From: Bacteroidales bacterium
GTDB taxonomy: Bacteria > Bacteroidota > Bacteroidia > Bacteroidales > F082
Direction: 5' to 3'
Assembly: GCA_016291135.1 (NCBI GenBank)
Contig: JAEFAE010000001.1
Span: 124,001 to 188,000, forward strand
DNA: 64,000 bases
A program made the position numbers and the translations under genes. Positions 53,173 through 62,374 of this stretch are shown here, in pieces (the first letter of the stretch is position 1; the number at the start of each line of letters is the position of its first letter). Below the pieces are notes generated by a model. The model saw only the letters and a program-made list of their open reading frames with translations. It was not told the DNA's origin and ran no database searches.

Positions 53173-53535
53173 ATGAACGAATTTATTGCTGTAGCAAAAC
53201 ACGTATTTTTAAAGAACTACGTCAATTTTGAAGGCCGCGCTGGCCGTAAGGAATTTTGGTATGCTTTCTTGTTCAGCTTTGTCGTAAGCTTCATTTTGGG
53301 ACTGTTTGGCAAAGTTGGCGCCATCCTAAGCGCTATTTGGTCGCTCGCCATTTTGCTCCCCACCCTGGGCGTTGGGTGCCGTCGTTTGCACGACATCAAC
53401 AAACAGGGTTTGTTCCTGCTGCTTGCCCTCATCCCGATTGCCGGTATCATCATCCTCATCGTATGGTGGGCCCAGGAAGGTGACAAACAAGAGAACCAAT
53501 ACGGTCCTGTGCCGGAAGACGTTAAACCTGAATAA
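53173..53535 (+). CDS. DUF805 membrane protein
   Basis: The 120-residue protein fits DUF805 (YhaH-like): a soluble N-terminus with FEGRAGRKEFWYA, then four hydrophobic helices and a GVGCRRLHDINKQG motif. The family role is unknown. The gene ends before a strong terminator. Confidence 0.9.
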   Translation: MNEFIAVAKHVFLKNYVNFEGRAGRKEFWYAFLFSFVVSFILGLFGKVGAILSAIWSLAILLPTLGVGCRRLHDINKQGLFLLLALIPIAGIIILIVWWAQEGDKQENQYGPVPEDVKPE

Positions 53536-53558
53536 TTTACGTGTTTAATGGCAAAAAA

Positions 53559-53585
53559 AAGCCTCGCGTTTGCGAGGCTTTTTTT
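53559..53585 (+). terminator. Bidirectional Rho-independent terminator
   Basis: A 9-bp stem AAGCCTCGC / GCGAGGCTT with loop GTTT has an A-run before and a T-run after. It separates the DUF805 gene from the convergent DUF4296 gene and can stop both strands. Confidence 0.93.
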
Positions 53586-53931
53586 ATTGTTTCACCTTCT
53601 CGAACCGATTCACCACCGAATCCATGATCTGTTCCAATACCGCGGGTTGGTAGGAGTAATAGGCCATGTTCTCCTTGAAGAGGCTGTCGGTGAGGCCATA
53701 GTGATCAAACACCTGTCTGTAATAGTCTTCGGCCAGACCGGCATCGGGTTCGCCCTGCGCCTGTTTCTGCTTCAGCATGGCCTCAATCAGATAGACATCC
53801 GTCATCACGTCGACCATCTGTTGCTCCGTAAGCAACAACTCGGGCTTCTTGACCTGTTCACGATGGCCACAGCACACGACGGCTCCCGCGAGCAGCAGCA
53901 TCAGCAATAAGGGTTGGAAACGGCGCATCAT
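53584..53931 (-). CDS. DUF4296 lipoprotein
   Basis: The 115-residue lipoprotein (Cys-rich lipobox AVVCC, about residue 20-21) fits DUF4296, a Bacteroidota family. It is helical, with LLTEQQMVDVMTDVYLIEAML and a YYRQVFDHYGLT motif. Its role is unknown. It starts 4 bases after the recQ stop and is probably in the recQ transcript. Its stop lies in the shared terminator. Confidence 0.88.
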   Translation of the reverse strand: MMRRFQPLLLMLLLAGAVVCCGHREQVKKPELLLTEQQMVDVMTDVYLIEAMLKQKQAQGEPDAGLAEDYYRQVFDHYGLTDSLFKENMAYYSYQPAVLEQIMDSVVNRFEKVKQ

Positions 53932-53935
53932 TGGA

Positions 53936-56140
53936 TCAGTTCCCTACATCCGACATGAACTTGATACGCATCAGGCGCACTTCCTGCTCGCTGTATTCGT
54001 CTTCGCCAAGCTCCCGAAGGGCCGCCTCCACATTGTCGGACTCCGCCTCCTGGAAATAGTCGAGGATGTCTTCCTGATGATAGATGTCGATGTTGTCCTC
54101 GATGTAGTAATTCAAGTCGAGACGGGTGCCCGACGAGACGATGCTTTCGATCTCCGACAGCAACTCGTCGAACGACAGGCCTTTGCCGTAGGCGATGTCC
54201 TCCAAGGGGATACGCTTGTCGATGTTCTGGATGATGCTGATCTTGAGGGCCGACTTGTTCACCACCGATTTGACCACCATGTCGTTGGGCCGGGTGATGT
54301 CGTTTTCTTCCACATATTCCTTGATCAGCTTGATGAACGGCTCACCAAACTTCTCCGCCTTGCCGGCACCAACACCCGCGATCTGGGTCATTTCTTCCTT
54401 GGTGATGGGGTATTGGATGGCCATGTCTTCGAGCGAGGGATCCTGGAAGATGACAAATGGCGGCAGGTTGTTCTGCTTGGCGATGGTCTTGCGCAAGTCC
54501 TTGAGCATGGTGAACAGGGTACGGTCGGTGCCGCTGTCCTTGCTCATCCCCATGGCGAGGGCCTCGGCTTCCTCGTCGTCGCCGCCTTCATAGTCATGGT
54601 CTTTGACCAGCATGACCGAATACGGTTTCTTGATGAAGTCCTTGCCTTCCTTGGTGATCTTCAGCACCCCATAGTTCTCGATATCCTTGCTCAGGAACTT
54701 GTGCACGAGGGCCTGTCGGATGACGGCGGTCCAATATTTCTCGTCGTGGTCGCCACCCGCTCCGAAGAACTCGTTGTTCTCCTGCTTGGCAGCCTTGATG
54801 TCGCCCGTGAGCTTGCCGTTGAGCAGCTCGGCAATATGCTTGGTCTTGAACAGTTGCTTGGTGTCGACCACTGCCTCGAGGACCATCTTGATGTCCTCCT
54901 TGCCGTCGAACTTCTCCTTCGGGAAACGGCAGTTGTCGCAGGAGCCGCAGTTCTCCTTCTCGTATTCCTCGCCGAAATAGTGGAGCAACAGCCGGTGGCG
55001 GCACACCGCCGACTCGGCGTAGGTCACCGTTTCGTTGAGCAGCTCCCTGGCGATCTCCTGTTCGGCCACGTTCTTGCCCTTGTTGAACTTCTCCAGCTTG
55101 TGGATGTCCTCGTAGTCATAGAAGGCGATGCAGTTGCCCTCGCCTCCGTCGCGGCCGGCACGGCCGGTTTCCTGATAGTAGCCCTCGAGGCTCTTCGGGA
55201 TATCGTGGTGGATCACGAAACGGACGTCCGGTTTGTCGATGCCCATGCCGAAGGCGATGGTAGCCACGATGACGTCCACCTCCTCCATCAGGAACTTGTC
55301 CTGGTTCTCCTTGCGGGTCTGGCTGTCGAGTCCGGCATGGTAAGGCAAGGCACGAATGCCGTTCACCACGAGGGTCTCGGCCAGCTCCTCCACCTTTTTA
55401 CGGCTCAGGCAATACACGATGCCCGACTTGCCTGGATTCTGCTTGATGTATTTGATGATATCCTTGATGACATCCTTGGTCTTGGGCCGCACTTCGTAAT
55501 ACAGGTTCGGCCGGTCGAACGAAGACTTGAACACCTTGGCGTCCATGATCTCCAGGTTCTTCATGATATCTTGCTGCACCTTCACCGTGGCGGTGGCCGT
55601 CAGGGCGATCACGGGCAGCTCAGGTGAAATGGCGTTGATGATGGGACGAAGTCGGCGGTATTCCGGACGGAAGTCATGCCCCCATTCGGAGATGCAATGC
55701 GCCTCGTCGATGGCCACAAAGGAAATCTTCAACGTCTTCAAAAACTCGACCGTCTCGTCTTTCGTAAGGGACTCAGGCGCCACATAGAGCATTTTGGTCT
55801 TGCCGCTCTTGAGGTCCTGTTTCACCTCCAACAGCTCCGCCTTCGACAGCGAGGAGTTCATTACATGGGCGATGCCGAGATCGGCACCGAAATTACGGAT
55901 CATGTCCACCTGGTTCTTCATCAACGCAATGAGGGGAGAAACCACGATGGCAGTTCCTTCCTTGACCAAGGCGGGTAATTGGTAACAAAGCGACTTGCCA
56001 CCGCCTGTGGGCATCAGCACGAAGGTGTTGGTGCCGGCGAGAACACTCTTGATGATGGCTTCCTGGTTCCCCTTGAACTGGTCAAACCCGAAAACTTCCT
56101 TCAAAAGCTTGTGGATGGAGGCCTCTTCTTTTTTTGCCAT
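53936..56140 (-). CDS. recQ: ATP-dependent DNA helicase RecQ
   Basis: RecQ unwinds DNA from 3' to 5' in recombination and repair. The 734-residue protein has the helicase motifs in order: PTGGGKSLCYQLPA (Walker A), DEAHCISEWGHDFRPEY, ALTATAT, then YCLSRKK, ATIAFGMGIDKPDVRFVIHHD and QETGRAGRDG. A zinc-binding RQC region (CRHRLLLHYFGE...CGSCDNC) and a C-terminal HRDC domain follow. The ATG at 56140 was chosen; the longer frame upstream runs into the divergent kdsD promoter. It is divergent from kdsD, as in many Bacteroidota. Confidence 0.96.
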   Translation of the reverse strand: MAKKEEASIHKLLKEVFGFDQFKGNQEAIIKSVLAGTNTFVLMPTGGGKSLCYQLPALVKEGTAIVVSPLIALMKNQVDMIRNFGADLGIAHVMNSSLSKAELLEVKQDLKSGKTKMLYVAPESLTKDETVEFLKTLKISFVAIDEAHCISEWGHDFRPEYRRLRPIINAISPELPVIALTATATVKVQQDIMKNLEIMDAKVFKSSFDRPNLYYEVRPKTKDVIKDIIKYIKQNPGKSGIVYCLSRKKVEELAETLVVNGIRALPYHAGLDSQTRKENQDKFLMEEVDVIVATIAFGMGIDKPDVRFVIHHDIPKSLEGYYQETGRAGRDGGEGNCIAFYDYEDIHKLEKFNKGKNVAEQEIARELLNETVTYAESAVCRHRLLLHYFGEEYEKENCGSCDNCRFPKEKFDGKEDIKMVLEAVVDTKQLFKTKHIAELLNGKLTGDIKAAKQENNEFFGAGGDHDEKYWTAVIRQALVHKFLSKDIENYGVLKITKEGKDFIKKPYSVMLVKDHDYEGGDDEEAEALAMGMSKDSGTDRTLFTMLKDLRKTIAKQNNLPPFVIFQDPSLEDMAIQYPITKEEMTQIAGVGAGKAEKFGEPFIKLIKEYVEENDITRPNDMVVKSVVNKSALKISIIQNIDKRIPLEDIAYGKGLSFDELLSEIESIVSSGTRLDLNYYIEDNIDIYHQEDILDYFQEAESDNVEAALRELGEDEYSEQEVRLMRIKFMSDVGN

Positions 56141-56175
56141 GACTGCACAATGTTGGTTAATCAAAACTTTTAACG

Positions 56176-56183
56176 TATCTTTG
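56176..56183 (+). promoter_or_regulatory. -7 box (TATCTTTG) for kdsD-lptB
   Basis: TATCTTTG lies 76 bases before the kdsD ATG at 56259. Confidence 0.6.
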
Positions 56184-56258
56184 CAAGGTTGAATACGTTT
56201 TCGCTCCATACAAAGTTATATAAATAAGTTGGTATGCGGCAAGAAAAAAACAAAAAAA

Positions 56259-57224
56259 ATGCGCTCTTTTGAAGAAATACAGCATATTGCGGCTCAAGTA
56301 ATTGAAAATGAGTCAAATGCGATTAAAAACATCCTTCCGTTGCTCAATGAGGATTTCGCGCGCACGGTCCATTTGATGTTGGACTGCAAGGGCAACATCG
56401 TCTTTTCAGGCATCGGCAAGAGCGCACTCATCGCGCAGAAAATCGTCGCCACGATGAATTCCACGGGCACCTCCTCCATGTTCATGCATGCGGCCGACGC
56501 CATCCACGGCGACCTGGGCATGCTCCGCGAACAGGATGTGGTGGTGGTGCTCTCGAAAAGCGGCGAGACGCCTGAGATCAAGGTGTTGGTGCCGCTGGTC
56601 AAGCTCCGCGGCAACCCCATCGTGGCCATCGTCGGCAACCGCGACAGCTACCTCGCCAGGCAGGCCGACTGTCTGCTTGACGTCACCGTGGAACAGGAGG
56701 GCTTCCCCGACAACCTCGCCCCCACCTGCAGCACCACCGCCCAGCTGGTCATGGGCGACGCCCTCGCCTTGGCGCTCATGAAATGCCGTGGCTTCTCCAC
56801 CCAAGACTTCGCCAAGTTCCATCCCGGCGGCGCCTTGGGCAAGCAGCTCTACCTCCGGGTGAGCGACCTCTACAAGAACAACGAGAAACCCGAAGTCGGT
56901 CCCGACGACGCGCTCACCCAGGTCATCATCGAGATGACCCGCAAACGCCTGGGCGCCGCCGTGGTCACCGAAGAAGGCCGGCTGAAAGGCATCATCACCG
57001 ATGGCGACCTGCGCAGAATGCTGCTCAAACACCCCGACATCGAACATGTGAAAGCCAAGGAGATCATGACCCCCGACCCCAAGACCATCGGCGAGGACGA
57101 CCTCGTGGCCGACGCCTTGCACAAGATGCGGGCCAACAGCATCACCCAGCTTCCGGTACTCAAGGATGGGCAGTATGTGGGCGTGATCCACCTGCACGAC
57201 ATCCTCAAGGAAGGCATCTTTTAA
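56259..57224 (+). CDS. kdsD: D-arabinose 5-phosphate isomerase (KpsF/GutQ family)
   Basis: The enzyme isomerises ribulose 5-phosphate to arabinose 5-phosphate, the first step toward Kdo for LPS. The 321-residue protein has an SIS sugar-isomerase domain (about 1-195; [20 protein letters not shown] and SKSGETPEI) and two CBS domains (200-321). The ATG at 56259 was chosen over a TTG ten codons upstream. It is followed 17 bases later by lptB, so LPS synthesis and export genes are linked. Confidence 0.94.
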   Translation: MRSFEEIQHIAAQVIENESNAIKNILPLLNEDFARTVHLMLDCKGNIVFSGIGKSALIAQKIVATMNSTGTSSMFMHAADAIHGDLGMLREQDVVVVLSKSGETPEIKVLVPLVKLRGNPIVAIVGNRDSYLARQADCLLDVTVEQEGFPDNLAPTCSTTAQLVMGDALALALMKCRGFSTQDFAKFHPGGALGKQLYLRVSDLYKNNEKPEVGPDDALTQVIIEMTRKRLGAAVVTEEGRLKGIITDGDLRRMLLKHPDIEHVKAKEIMTPDPKTIGEDDLVADALHKMRANSITQLPVLKDGQYVGVIHLHDILKEGIF

Positions 57225-57241
57225 CCGAACACGGACATACC

Positions 57242-57979
57242 ATGAAACTCTGGACACAGCAACTGATCAAGAAATACAAGCAACGCACCGTGGTCAACGA
57301 GGTGAGCGTTGAAGTGAGCCAAGGTCGCATCGTAGGCCTGCTGGGTCCCAACGGGGCCGGCAAGACCACCACCTTCTACATGATCGTAGGCCTGATCAAG
57401 CCTTTCTCAGGCAAGGTGTTCCTCGACGACCGGGAGATCACCGGCGAGCCCATGTACAAACGGGCCCAGAACGGCATCGGTTACCTGGCCCAGGAAGCCT
57501 CCGTGTTCCGCCAGATGAGCGTGGAAGACAACATCCACTCCGTCTTGCAGTTCCAGAAAGGCCTGAGCCGTGCCCAACAACGTGAAAAGCTGGAGTCGCT
57601 CCTCGACGAGTTCGGCTTGCAGCATGTCCGCAAGAGCAAAGGCATCCAGCTGTCGGGCGGCGAGCGACGCAGGACCGAGATCGCCCGCGCCCTGGCCGTC
57701 GACCCCAAGTTCATCCTGCTCGACGAGCCCTTCGCCGGCGTCGACCCCATCGCCGTGGAAGACATCCAACGCATCATCGTCAAGCTGACCGAGAAGAACA
57801 TCGGGGTGCTCATCACCGACCACAACGTCCACGAGACCCTGTCGATCACCGACTACGACTACATCCTTTCCGACGGCAAGGTGCTGAAGGAAGGCAAACC
57901 CGAGGACCTGGCAGAAGACCCGGAGGTGCGCGACGTGTATCTCGGGCACAACTTCGAATACAAGAAAAAGGTGTTTTAG
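57242..57979 (+). CDS. lptB: LPS export ABC transporter ATP-binding protein LptB
   Basis: LptB is the ATPase that drives LPS export from the inner membrane with LptF/G. The 245-residue protein has Walker [10 protein letters not shown], the family pattern [18 protein letters not shown], the signature [15 protein letters not shown] and Walker [13 protein letters not shown]. It follows kdsD in an operon and converges on pssA with 4 bases between the stops. The matching permease is probably the 46981 gene. Confidence 0.96.
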   Translation: MKLWTQQLIKKYKQRTVVNEVSVEVSQGRIVGLLGPNGAGKTTTFYMIVGLIKPFSGKVFLDDREITGEPMYKRAQNGIGYLAQEASVFRQMSVEDNIHSVLQFQKGLSRAQQREKLESLLDEFGLQHVRKSKGIQLSGGERRRTEIARALAVDPKFILLDEPFAGVDPIAVEDIQRIIVKLTEKNIGVLITDHNVHETLSITDYDYILSDGKVLKEGKPEDLAEDPEVRDVYLGHNFEYKKKVF

Positions 57980-57983
57980 GCCG

Positions 57984-58688
57984 TCAACGGTAGCACAGCA
58001 CCGACAGCAGCACATACAACAGCAGGATGAAAGGCAGCGCCACCAGCCGGAACACGGCGAGGCCCGCCACCGCTGCAATCAGGAAGATCCAGCGGATCTC
58101 GTTCCCTTTCCAACGCATCGACTTCACCTTGAACGAGAAGAAAGGACGGTTGCATACCATCATCACGGAGAACAGCACCACCATGCCCAAGCAGAGATAA
58201 GGGTTCAGCACCGGTTGTCCCAACAGACCCAACTGCCAGAATGCCAACGGCAACGAGGCCATGAACAGGGCCATGGGCGGAGTGGGCAACCCGATGAACG
58301 AAGTGGTTTGCCGGTCGTCCACGTTGAACTTGGCAAGCCGGACCGCAGCGAACACCGGAAGCAGGAAAGCCAGGCAGGCAAACAGGGAGACCGTACCCAG
58401 CGGCCAGATCGGATGGGCCATCCCTTCGACCATCATCCGGTACATGATCATCCCGGGCGCCACCCCGAACGAAACCACGTCCGAGAGCGAATCGAGGTCG
58501 GCACCGATGGGCGAATGCGCATCGAGCAAGCGGGCAGCGAACCCGTCGAAGAAGTCGAAGAGCCCGGCAGCAAAGATCATCAACGAGGCGGCCACCGGCA
58601 TCCCCGAACAGGAGAACAGGATGGAGAGGCAGCCCGAGAGCAGGTTGCAGCAGGTAATGGTGTTGGGAATATGGTATTTCAGTCTCAT
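57984..58688 (-). CDS. pssA: CDP-diacylglycerol-serine O-phosphatidyltransferase
   Basis: The enzyme makes phosphatidylserine, the precursor of phosphatidylethanolamine. The 234-residue membrane protein has the CDP-alcohol phosphotransferase motif D-G-x2-A-R-x8-G-x3-D-x3-D (in DGFAARLLDAHSPIGADLD) near residue 46 and about eight helices. The start overlaps the preceding stop by 4 bases (ATGA), so it is coupled to the beta-helix gene, an unusual pairing. Confidence 0.94.
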   Translation of the reverse strand: MRLKYHIPNTITCCNLLSGCLSILFSCSGMPVAASLMIFAAGLFDFFDGFAARLLDAHSPIGADLDSLSDVVSFGVAPGMIMYRMMVEGMAHPIWPLGTVSLFACLAFLLPVFAAVRLAKFNVDDRQTTSFIGLPTPPMALFMASLPLAFWQLGLLGQPVLNPYLCLGMVVLFSVMMVCNRPFFSFKVKSMRWKGNEIRWIFLIAAVAGLAVFRLVALPFILLLYVLLSVLCYR

Positions 58689-60271
58689 TTTACCGCTTTC
58701 ATTACATGATGACAGTGTTGCCCTGTGACTTCGATCAGGTAAAGTCCCGGCGCAAGCCGCTCCGCCAGGGTACCGACGGGTAGTTCCACCCGACCTGCGG
58801 CACAGGGCACCAAAGGTTGATCGGCCACGAGGCGACCGTCGAGGGAACAGACCCTTACATTCAAGGCATCGGGGGCCTCGATCCATAGGCACACCCGGCT
58901 GTCACGCTCGAGGGGGTTCCCCATGAGGAAAGGCTCGACCGCCAAGGGCGATTCATCGACCGCGGCGGGCGAATACTCGTAAGGACCCAGGTCGACACGC
59001 CGGTTGGCGAGCCGCGGCAGGCCATCCAGGTCGAAGCCCTCCAACAGGTCCTGGGGGGTCAACACCTTGCCGGCATCGCGGCAGGGACTCGCCTCGGTGA
59101 GCCGAAAGTCGTTGTGTTCCGGATCCACAAAAAGGGGATCCCCGTCGATTACGTCCTCGAAGACCTGAATGAAATCCCCAGACATGATCTGGGTCAGGCC
59201 GCCTTCGACCAAACAGTTGCGGAACTCAGGAACGTAGTCTTCGTAGGTCCACACCCACATCTGCACCGTGTCTAAAGCGAACCCTGCTTCCTCTATAGGA
59301 TAGTTTCCACAGACGATGCAGTTGGCCAGCTTGGGCGCACTTTCCTGATGGAAGAAGATGCCATTGCAGTTGACGCCTTCCGATTGGTTTCGGGTAACTG
59401 TGACATTATAGATCTCGGGCGATGCGGCCGCCAGGGCAAACCCACCGGCAAAATGTCCTGCAAAGTTGTCATGGAAGAGGAGGTTCGACATGCGACAGTA
59501 TTTGTCGTTGCAACGCATCAGATACATGCCGCCGCCATTGAGGCCGATGTTCTCGGAAAACACCGAGCGATCGAGCACCAAGGAGCAGCTGTCGAGTGCC
59601 AAGGCACCCCCGATACAGGTGGGGCCGTAGTTGTTTTGGAACGTGTCCTCCTTCAAGGTGACGTCGCTCCTAAGGAAACTCGCGCCGCCGCCATACATGG
59701 CGTAGGTACCGTCACCCGAATAGACCTTGTTTCCTTCCATGCGGGAAGCATGCATCCTGAATTCGGCATCCCGGGCATAGACCGCACCGCCCCGGTCGCG
59801 GGAGAAGTTGCATCGCAGGGTGCTATGGTCGATGTCGACCTGGCCTCCCTCTACGTGGAAAGCACCTCCTTCCCGATCCTTGGCATCGGAAGCCTTGCCA
59901 TATTCGACCACACAGTAGTCGAGCTGCACCGTGCCACAGAGCACCTGGAAGCCATTCCATCCTCCATCGGGGGAATCGTATTGGTAGAAGCCCGTCGTGT
60001 CGGCCACGGTAAAGACGATGCTGTCTGCAGCGGTACCCAAGGCAGTAAAGGTGCAACTTTTCTCCACGGCGATATGGTAAAAGCCGTCGAACAGCACCAA
60101 GGTGCCCGGTTGCACCGACAGCGACTCCTGCACCTGGACGTCACCGGTCACCAACACGGTATCGGCGTCCCACAGGCCGCTTTGGAGACCTTTGACTGAC
60201 ACCTTCTGGCCTTGGGTCGTCAGGGAACACACCATTATTAATAATAGGAAAAGCGTTGAACATTGTTTCAT
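58685..60271 (-). CDS. Secreted right-handed beta-helix protein with T9SS-type C-terminal domain
   Basis: The 528-residue protein has a signal peptide (cleavage near TQGQ) and a right-handed parallel beta-helix with many short repeats (GGAFHVEGGQVDIDHSTLRC, GGALALDSCSLVLDRSVFSE, GGGMYL..). A C-terminal segment of about 75 residues ends in VCSLDGRLVADQPLV...LAPGLYLIEVTG, a T9SS type A sorting domain pattern. This suggests export by type IX secretion and surface attachment. Beta-helix proteins often bind or cleave polysaccharides; no catalytic residues were identified. A TATCTTTG box lies at 60296-60303. Confidence 0.88.
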   Translation of the reverse strand: MKQCSTLFLLLIMVCSLTTQGQKVSVKGLQSGLWDADTVLVTGDVQVQESLSVQPGTLVLFDGFYHIAVEKSCTFTALGTAADSIVFTVADTTGFYQYDSPDGGWNGFQVLCGTVQLDYCVVEYGKASDAKDREGGAFHVEGGQVDIDHSTLRCNFSRDRGGAVYARDAEFRMHASRMEGNKVYSGDGTYAMYGGGASFLRSDVTLKEDTFQNNYGPTCIGGALALDSCSLVLDRSVFSENIGLNGGGMYLMRCNDKYCRMSNLLFHDNFAGHFAGGFALAAASPEIYNVTVTRNQSEGVNCNGIFFHQESAPKLANCIVCGNYPIEEAGFALDTVQMWVWTYEDYVPEFRNCLVEGGLTQIMSGDFIQVFEDVIDGDPLFVDPEHNDFRLTEASPCRDAGKVLTPQDLLEGFDLDGLPRLANRRVDLGPYEYSPAAVDESPLAVEPFLMGNPLERDSRVCLWIEAPDALNVRVCSLDGRLVADQPLVPCAAGRVELPVGTLAERLAPGLYLIEVTGQHCHHVMKAVK

Positions 60272-60295
60272 GGCAAATTAGGATGGTATCTTTTG

Positions 60296-60303
60296 CAAAG
60301 ATA
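60296..60303 (-). promoter_or_regulatory. -7 box (TATCTTTG) for the beta-helix gene
   Basis: TATCTTTG on the minus strand lies 24 bases before the ATG at 60271. It forms a back-to-back pair with the queA box. Confidence 0.7.
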
Positions 60304-60317
60304 GAAAAAAGAAATCG

Positions 60318-60325
60318 TACTTTTG
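60318..60325 (+). promoter_or_regulatory. -7 box (TACTTTTG) for queA
   Basis: TACTTTTG lies 14 bases before the queA ATG at 60340, so the leader would be very short. Confidence 0.6.
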
Positions 60326-60339
60326 CAAAAAAATCTGGG

Positions 60340-61554
60340 ATGACAGACATCAAAGACATCGCCATCGAAGCGTACGACTACCCCTTGCCCGAGGAGCGCA
60401 TCGCCAAGTATCCCTTGGCTGAACGCGACGCCTCGAAGCTCCTTGTGTATCGCGGGGGCGCCATCCAAGCCTCGCAGTTCAGGCACATCGGCGACTTCCT
60501 TCCCGAGAAAGCGCTGCTGGTCTTCAACGAGACCAAGGTAATCCGGGCCCGGCTCCAGTTCCAAAAAGAGACCGGGTCTCATATCGAGATTTTCTGCCTG
60601 GAGCCGGACGACGACTATCAGGTTGCCTTCAGCAGCCCCTCCCCAGTCCGATGGAAGTGCTTGGTGGGTAACTCCAAGCGTTGGCGCGAGGGCACGCTCC
60701 GGATGTCGCTCAACGCCGACGGCCAGGCCGTGACCCTGTACGCCGACCGGGTGGCCCGCAACGACCAGTATTCCGAGATCGTCTTTTCATGGACGCCAGC
60801 GGAACTGCCCTTCGCCACCATCCTGGACGCCGCTGGGGAGATTCCCCTCCCTCCCTACCTGAACCGCGATGCCGAACCCGAAGACCGTAACCGTTATCAA
60901 ACCGTCTTCGCCCGTTACGACGGCTCGGTGGCCGCCCCGACGGCAGGGCTCCATTTCACACGCCCCCTGCTCGAACAACTCCAGGCCAAGGGTTTCGAAC
61001 TCGACGAGGTGACTCTGCATGTAGGCGCTGGCACCTTTCGCCCCGTCGCCACCGAGACCATCGGCGAACACACCATGCATTCGGAGACCATCATCGTGCG
61101 TCGTTCCTTGATCGAACACCTGATCCAGCATCTCGGCGACGATATCATCCCGGTAGGAACCACCAGCACTCGTACCCTGGAGAGTCTCTACTGGCTGGGC
61201 GTGATGCTGGCAGAACAGGGAAATGCCCTTCGCCCGCTTCATGTCGGACAATGGTTCCCCTACGAGGACCGGCCGGACCTCCCCACCCGAGAGGCATTGG
61301 AGCAACTCTTGCGTTATCTCGACCTCCACGGGTTGACCCGTCTGGAGGCCAGCACCGCGCTGATGATCGCTCCCGGCTACCGGATGCGGGTCATCACCGG
61401 ACTGATCACCAATTTCCACCAACCAAAAAGCACCCTGCTCCTCTTGGTTTCGGCCTTGATCGGGGATCGCTGGAGAGACGCCTACCGCTTTGCGCTGGAC
61501 CACGGATTCCGGTTCCTGAGCTATGGCGACAGCTGTTTGTTTTTACCCTCGTAA
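60340..61554 (+). CDS. queA: S-adenosylmethionine:tRNA ribosyltransferase-isomerase
   Basis: QueA transfers and rearranges the ribosyl group of SAM onto 7-aminomethyl-deazaguanine in tRNA, giving epoxyqueuosine. The 404-residue protein has the family patterns LPEERIAKYPLAERDASKLL, FNETKVIRARL, GLHFTRPLL, EVTLHVGAGTFRPV and VGTTSTRTLES. It is longer than the E. coli enzyme, as is common in Bacteroidota. The ATG at 60340 was chosen because the upstream frame crosses the promoter. Confidence 0.95.
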   Translation: MTDIKDIAIEAYDYPLPEERIAKYPLAERDASKLLVYRGGAIQASQFRHIGDFLPEKALLVFNETKVIRARLQFQKETGSHIEIFCLEPDDDYQVAFSSPSPVRWKCLVGNSKRWREGTLRMSLNADGQAVTLYADRVARNDQYSEIVFSWTPAELPFATILDAAGEIPLPPYLNRDAEPEDRNRYQTVFARYDGSVAAPTAGLHFTRPLLEQLQAKGFELDEVTLHVGAGTFRPVATETIGEHTMHSETIIVRRSLIEHLIQHLGDDIIPVGTTSTRTLESLYWLGVMLAEQGNALRPLHVGQWFPYEDRPDLPTREALEQLLRYLDLHGLTRLEASTALMIAPGYRMRVITGLITNFHQPKSTLLLLVSALIGDRWRDAYRFALDHGFRFLSYGDSCLFLPS

Positions 61555-61605
61555 AAAAATTTTTTATTTTTTTTGAAAGATTTTGCGGTTTGGTACGGAT
61601 ATTGT

Positions 61606-61613
61606 TATTTTTG
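61606..61613 (+). promoter_or_regulatory. -7 box (TATTTTTG) with upstream TTTG for the 61669 gene
   Basis: TATTTTTG lies 55 bases before the ATG. A TTTG at 61582-61585 is 20 bases upstream, fitting the usual spacing of the Bacteroidota -33 element. Confidence 0.65.
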
Positions 61614-61668
61614 CAATCGAAACAACAAAACAAAATTCAAATTCATTAACCTATAAAAATCTAGCATT

Positions 61669-62325
61669 ATGAAAAAAGCATTAGTACTCGGTGTCATGGC
61701 TCTCTTCGCCATCAACATGATCGCAAACGCACAACCTGGAACAAGAACCGCAGCTCCTTCGAACGCCAACCAGGAAGTCCAAAAAAATGAAAAGACCGCC
61801 AAAGGTGGCGATGGAGTGGTCAAAGCCAATCCGGAAGTGATTAAACTCAACCAAGCCAAGCCCGCTACCAAGCCCAATGGTCCTGAAGCCAAGACTGCAA
61901 CGCCCCCTGTCGTGAAAGAAAGCAGAACAAACGTGAATGCTGCCGCCGCTACCCAAAGCACTGACAACACGACTCCCAAGACCACCGTTGTGAAAACCAG
62001 CAAGAACAACATGGGCGCAGCCGCCAACACCCAAAGCGCTAGCGACGCCACTGCTCCCAAGACCACTGTGGTAAAAGAAAGCAAGAACAACATGGGCGCT
62101 GCCGCCAACACCCAAAGCGCTAGCGACGCCACTGCTCCCAAGACCACCCTTGTGAAAGAAAGCAAGAACAACATGGGCGCTGCCGCCAACATCAACCAAG
62201 CCGCAGGCAAAACCAACCTTAGCACCGCCAGCAGCAACGATCACAAACTCAATCTGAAGCCCAAGACCCTCAAGGTCAAGAAAGACACTCCCCAGACTGC
62301 CCAACCCGGAAAGGTCAACAGATAA
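61669..62325 (+). CDS. Secreted protein with 27-residue tandem repeats
   Basis: The 218-residue protein has a signal peptide (cleavage near ANAQ) and is otherwise low-complexity: rich in Ala, Asn, Thr, Lys and Pro, with no hydrophobic core. The middle is about three copies of a 27-residue unit (TTVVKESKNNMGAAANTQSA and following residues). It is likely disordered and periplasmic or secreted; the Lys/Ala/Pro content resembles cell-wall- or polyanion-binding spacers. No family was recognised. It ends before a strong terminator. Confidence 0.8.
   Translation: MKKALVLGVMALFAINMIANAQPGTRTAAPSNANQEVQKNEKTAKGGDGVVKANPEVIKLNQAKPATKPNGPEAKTATPPVVKESRTNVNAAAATQSTDNTTPKTTVVKTSKNNMGAAANTQSASDATAPKTTVVKESKNNMGAAANTQSASDATAPKTTLVKESKNNMGAAANINQAAGKTNLSTASSNDHKLNLKPKTLKVKKDTPQTAQPGKVNR
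61978..62200 (+). repeat. 81-bp tandem repeat inside the 61669 gene
   Basis: Copies start at 61978, 62059 and 62140 (period 81 bases; the third is partial). The last two copies are almost identical over about 55 bases. A degenerate earlier unit is visible near 61900. The period keeps the reading frame. Confidence 0.92.
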
Positions 62326-62346
62326 TCAACACGAACAACGATAAAA

Positions 62347-62374
62347 AAAGCAGGCCGATGAGCCTGCTTTTTTT
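62347..62374 (+). terminator. Rho-independent terminator, bidirectional
   Basis: A 9-bp stem AAAGCAGGC / GCCTGCTTT with a 6-base loop (CGATGA), an A-run before and a T-run after. It separates the 61669 gene from the convergent polyprenyl synthetase gene. Confidence 0.9.

Noticed and set aside
53849-55627. 592-codon plus-strand open frame
   Set aside because: It is antisense to recQ, whose helicase motifs are complete.
61555-61600. Terminator after queA
   Set aside because: The region is T-rich but I could not find a convincing stem before the T-run.
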